A DNA stretch of 6,619 nucleotides from NCBI GenBank assembly GCA_934359535.1, contig CAKRLN010000121.1:1-6619 (forward strand). The letters run 5' to 3'. This document shows, piece by piece, positions 5,883 through 6,619 of the stretch (the first letter of the stretch is position 1; every line of letters starts with the position of its first letter). This stretch comes from an uncultured Lachnospiraceae bacterium. GTDB taxonomy: Bacteria > Bacillota > Clostridia > Lachnospirales > Lachnospiraceae. The notes beneath the pieces were generated by a model. The model was not told the DNA's origin. It made no database searches and saw only the letters and a list, made by a program, of their open reading frames with translations. The translations under genes and the position numbers were made by a program.

Positions 5883-6617
5883 TTAGCACACACCCTGAGC
5901 GAGCATAGCTTCAACAACCTTCTCAAATCCAGCGATATTAGCGCCAGCAACATAGTCTGTCTGTCCGCCAACAGTTGCATTGTATCTCTTTGCAGCGTCA
6001 GAAATGTTTGCATAGATTGTCTCCATGATTCCTTTGAGCTTTCCATCCACTTCTTCGAAGGTCCAGTGAAGTCTCTCAGAGTTCTGGCTCATCTCCAATG
6101 CCGAAGTAGCAACACCACCGGCATTGGCAGCTTTACCACCTACAAATAATACACCATTATCCTGTAAGTATTTCGTTGCTTCTAAGGTAGTAGGCATATT
6201 TGCGCCCTCTGTTACAGATTTTACACCATTTGCAACTAACATCTTAGCATCCTCAATGTCTAACTCATTCTGTGTTGCACATGGAAGAGCTAAATCAACC
6301 TTGTACTGCCATACACCATGCTCACCATTTTCTTTCGCATGATACTCAGCAGATGGTCTTGCTGCTGCATACTCAGTTAAACGTGCACGTTTTACTTCTT
6401 TTACTTCTTTTAATAATGCAACATCGATTCCTTCCGGATCATAGATCCAGCCTGTAGAATCAGAGCATGTAACAACCTTTGCGCCTAACTGGTTTGCTTT
6501 CTCGATTGCGTAGATTGCTACGTTACCAGAACCGGAAACTGCTGCGGTCTTGCCTTCAAGACTCATGCCATGATCTTTCCATAATGCATTTGTTAAGTAT
6601 AACAGACCATATCCGGT
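5883..6617 (-). CDS. gdhA: Glutamate dehydrogenase (family I, NADP-type), C-terminal part
   Basis: The last 244 codons of a hexameric glutamate dehydrogenase enter from the right edge; the frame is open to the window end, so the ATG at 6566 is internal. The enzyme interconverts 2-oxoglutarate plus ammonium and glutamate, linking nitrogen assimilation to central metabolism. Visible parts are TGYGLLY at the start, the nucleotide-binding SGSGNVA, CSDSTGWIYDPEGID, GGKAANAGGVATSALEMSQN, and the C-terminus GANIAGFEKVVEAMLAQGVC. These match the C-terminal Rossmann domain of the ~450-aa family I enzymes such as E. coli GdhA. The substrate-binding N-terminal domain is outside the window. NADP preference is inferred from family similarity. 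No disruption is seen. Confidence 0.95.
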   Translation of the reverse strand, partial: TGYGLLYLTNALWKDHGMSLEGKTAAVSGSGNVAIYAIEKANQLGAKVVTCSDSTGWIYDPEGIDVALLKEVKEVKRARLTEYAAARPSAEYHAKENGEHGVWQYKVDLALPCATQNELDIEDAKMLVANGVKSVTEGANMPTTLEATKYLQDNGVLFVGGKAANAGGVATSALEMSQNSERLHWTFEEVDGKLKGIMETIYANISDAAKRYNATVGGQTDYVAGANIAGFEKVVEAMLAQGVC

Positions 6618-6619
6618 AG

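Noticed and set aside
6390..6420. Tandem TTTTACTTC-like repeats
   Set aside because: They encode the KEVKEVKR segment within gdhA, a local coding repeat in a normal loop of the protein.

Overview
This is a low-GC Gram-positive chromosomal segment, most likely from a Lachnospiraceae-type Clostridium. The evidence is the AT-rich intergenic DNA, strong GGAGG-type ribosome binding sites, a polyglycerolphosphate (lipoteichoic acid) synthase-type enzyme, a Gram-positive-style signal peptidase I, and a family I glutamate dehydrogenase. The genus assignment is inference only. The content is mostly housekeeping and envelope genes. I see no phage, insertion sequence, CRISPR array, rRNA, tRNA or defence island.

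Layout: the left edge (2-295, + strand) holds the 3' part of a CsoR-type metal-sensing repressor, closed by a strong terminator at 298-323. An AT-rich promoter region (324-446) follows, then a large LTA synthase-family membrane enzyme (447-2597, +) with an extra C-terminal beta-domain and an acidic tail. Two hairpin terminators (2622-2661 and 2677-2720) separate this rightward gene from a leftward block. In its direction of transcription the leftward block runs: gdhA (3' part, entering from the right edge to 5883), a terminator (5812-5846), a promoter (5778-5806), signal peptidase I (to 4907), a cation diffusion facilitator (4886-3711), and an Mrp/NBP35-type Fe-S carrier ATPase (3582-2740).

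How the genes relate: signal peptidase and the CDF transporter are only 20 bp apart and are probably co-transcribed. An exact 18-bp inverted repeat covers the lepB stop codon and part of that gap. mrp lies 128 bp downstream of the CDF gene with its own strong RBS but no convincing promoter, so it may be read through from lepB-CDF. gdhA appears to be a separate unit. The LTA synthase-like enzyme and signal peptidase may be functionally linked, because LtaS enzymes of other Firmicutes are processed by signal peptidase I.

The most noteworthy items are the 18-bp inverted repeat, the apparently duplicated cytoplasmic domain of the CDF transporter and its Asn/Asp metal site, the TIG-like C-terminal domain of the LtaS-like enzyme, the long acidic cytoplasmic tail of signal peptidase, and a promoter that decides the lepB start. 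Nothing seen here amounts to a clearly new biological system.
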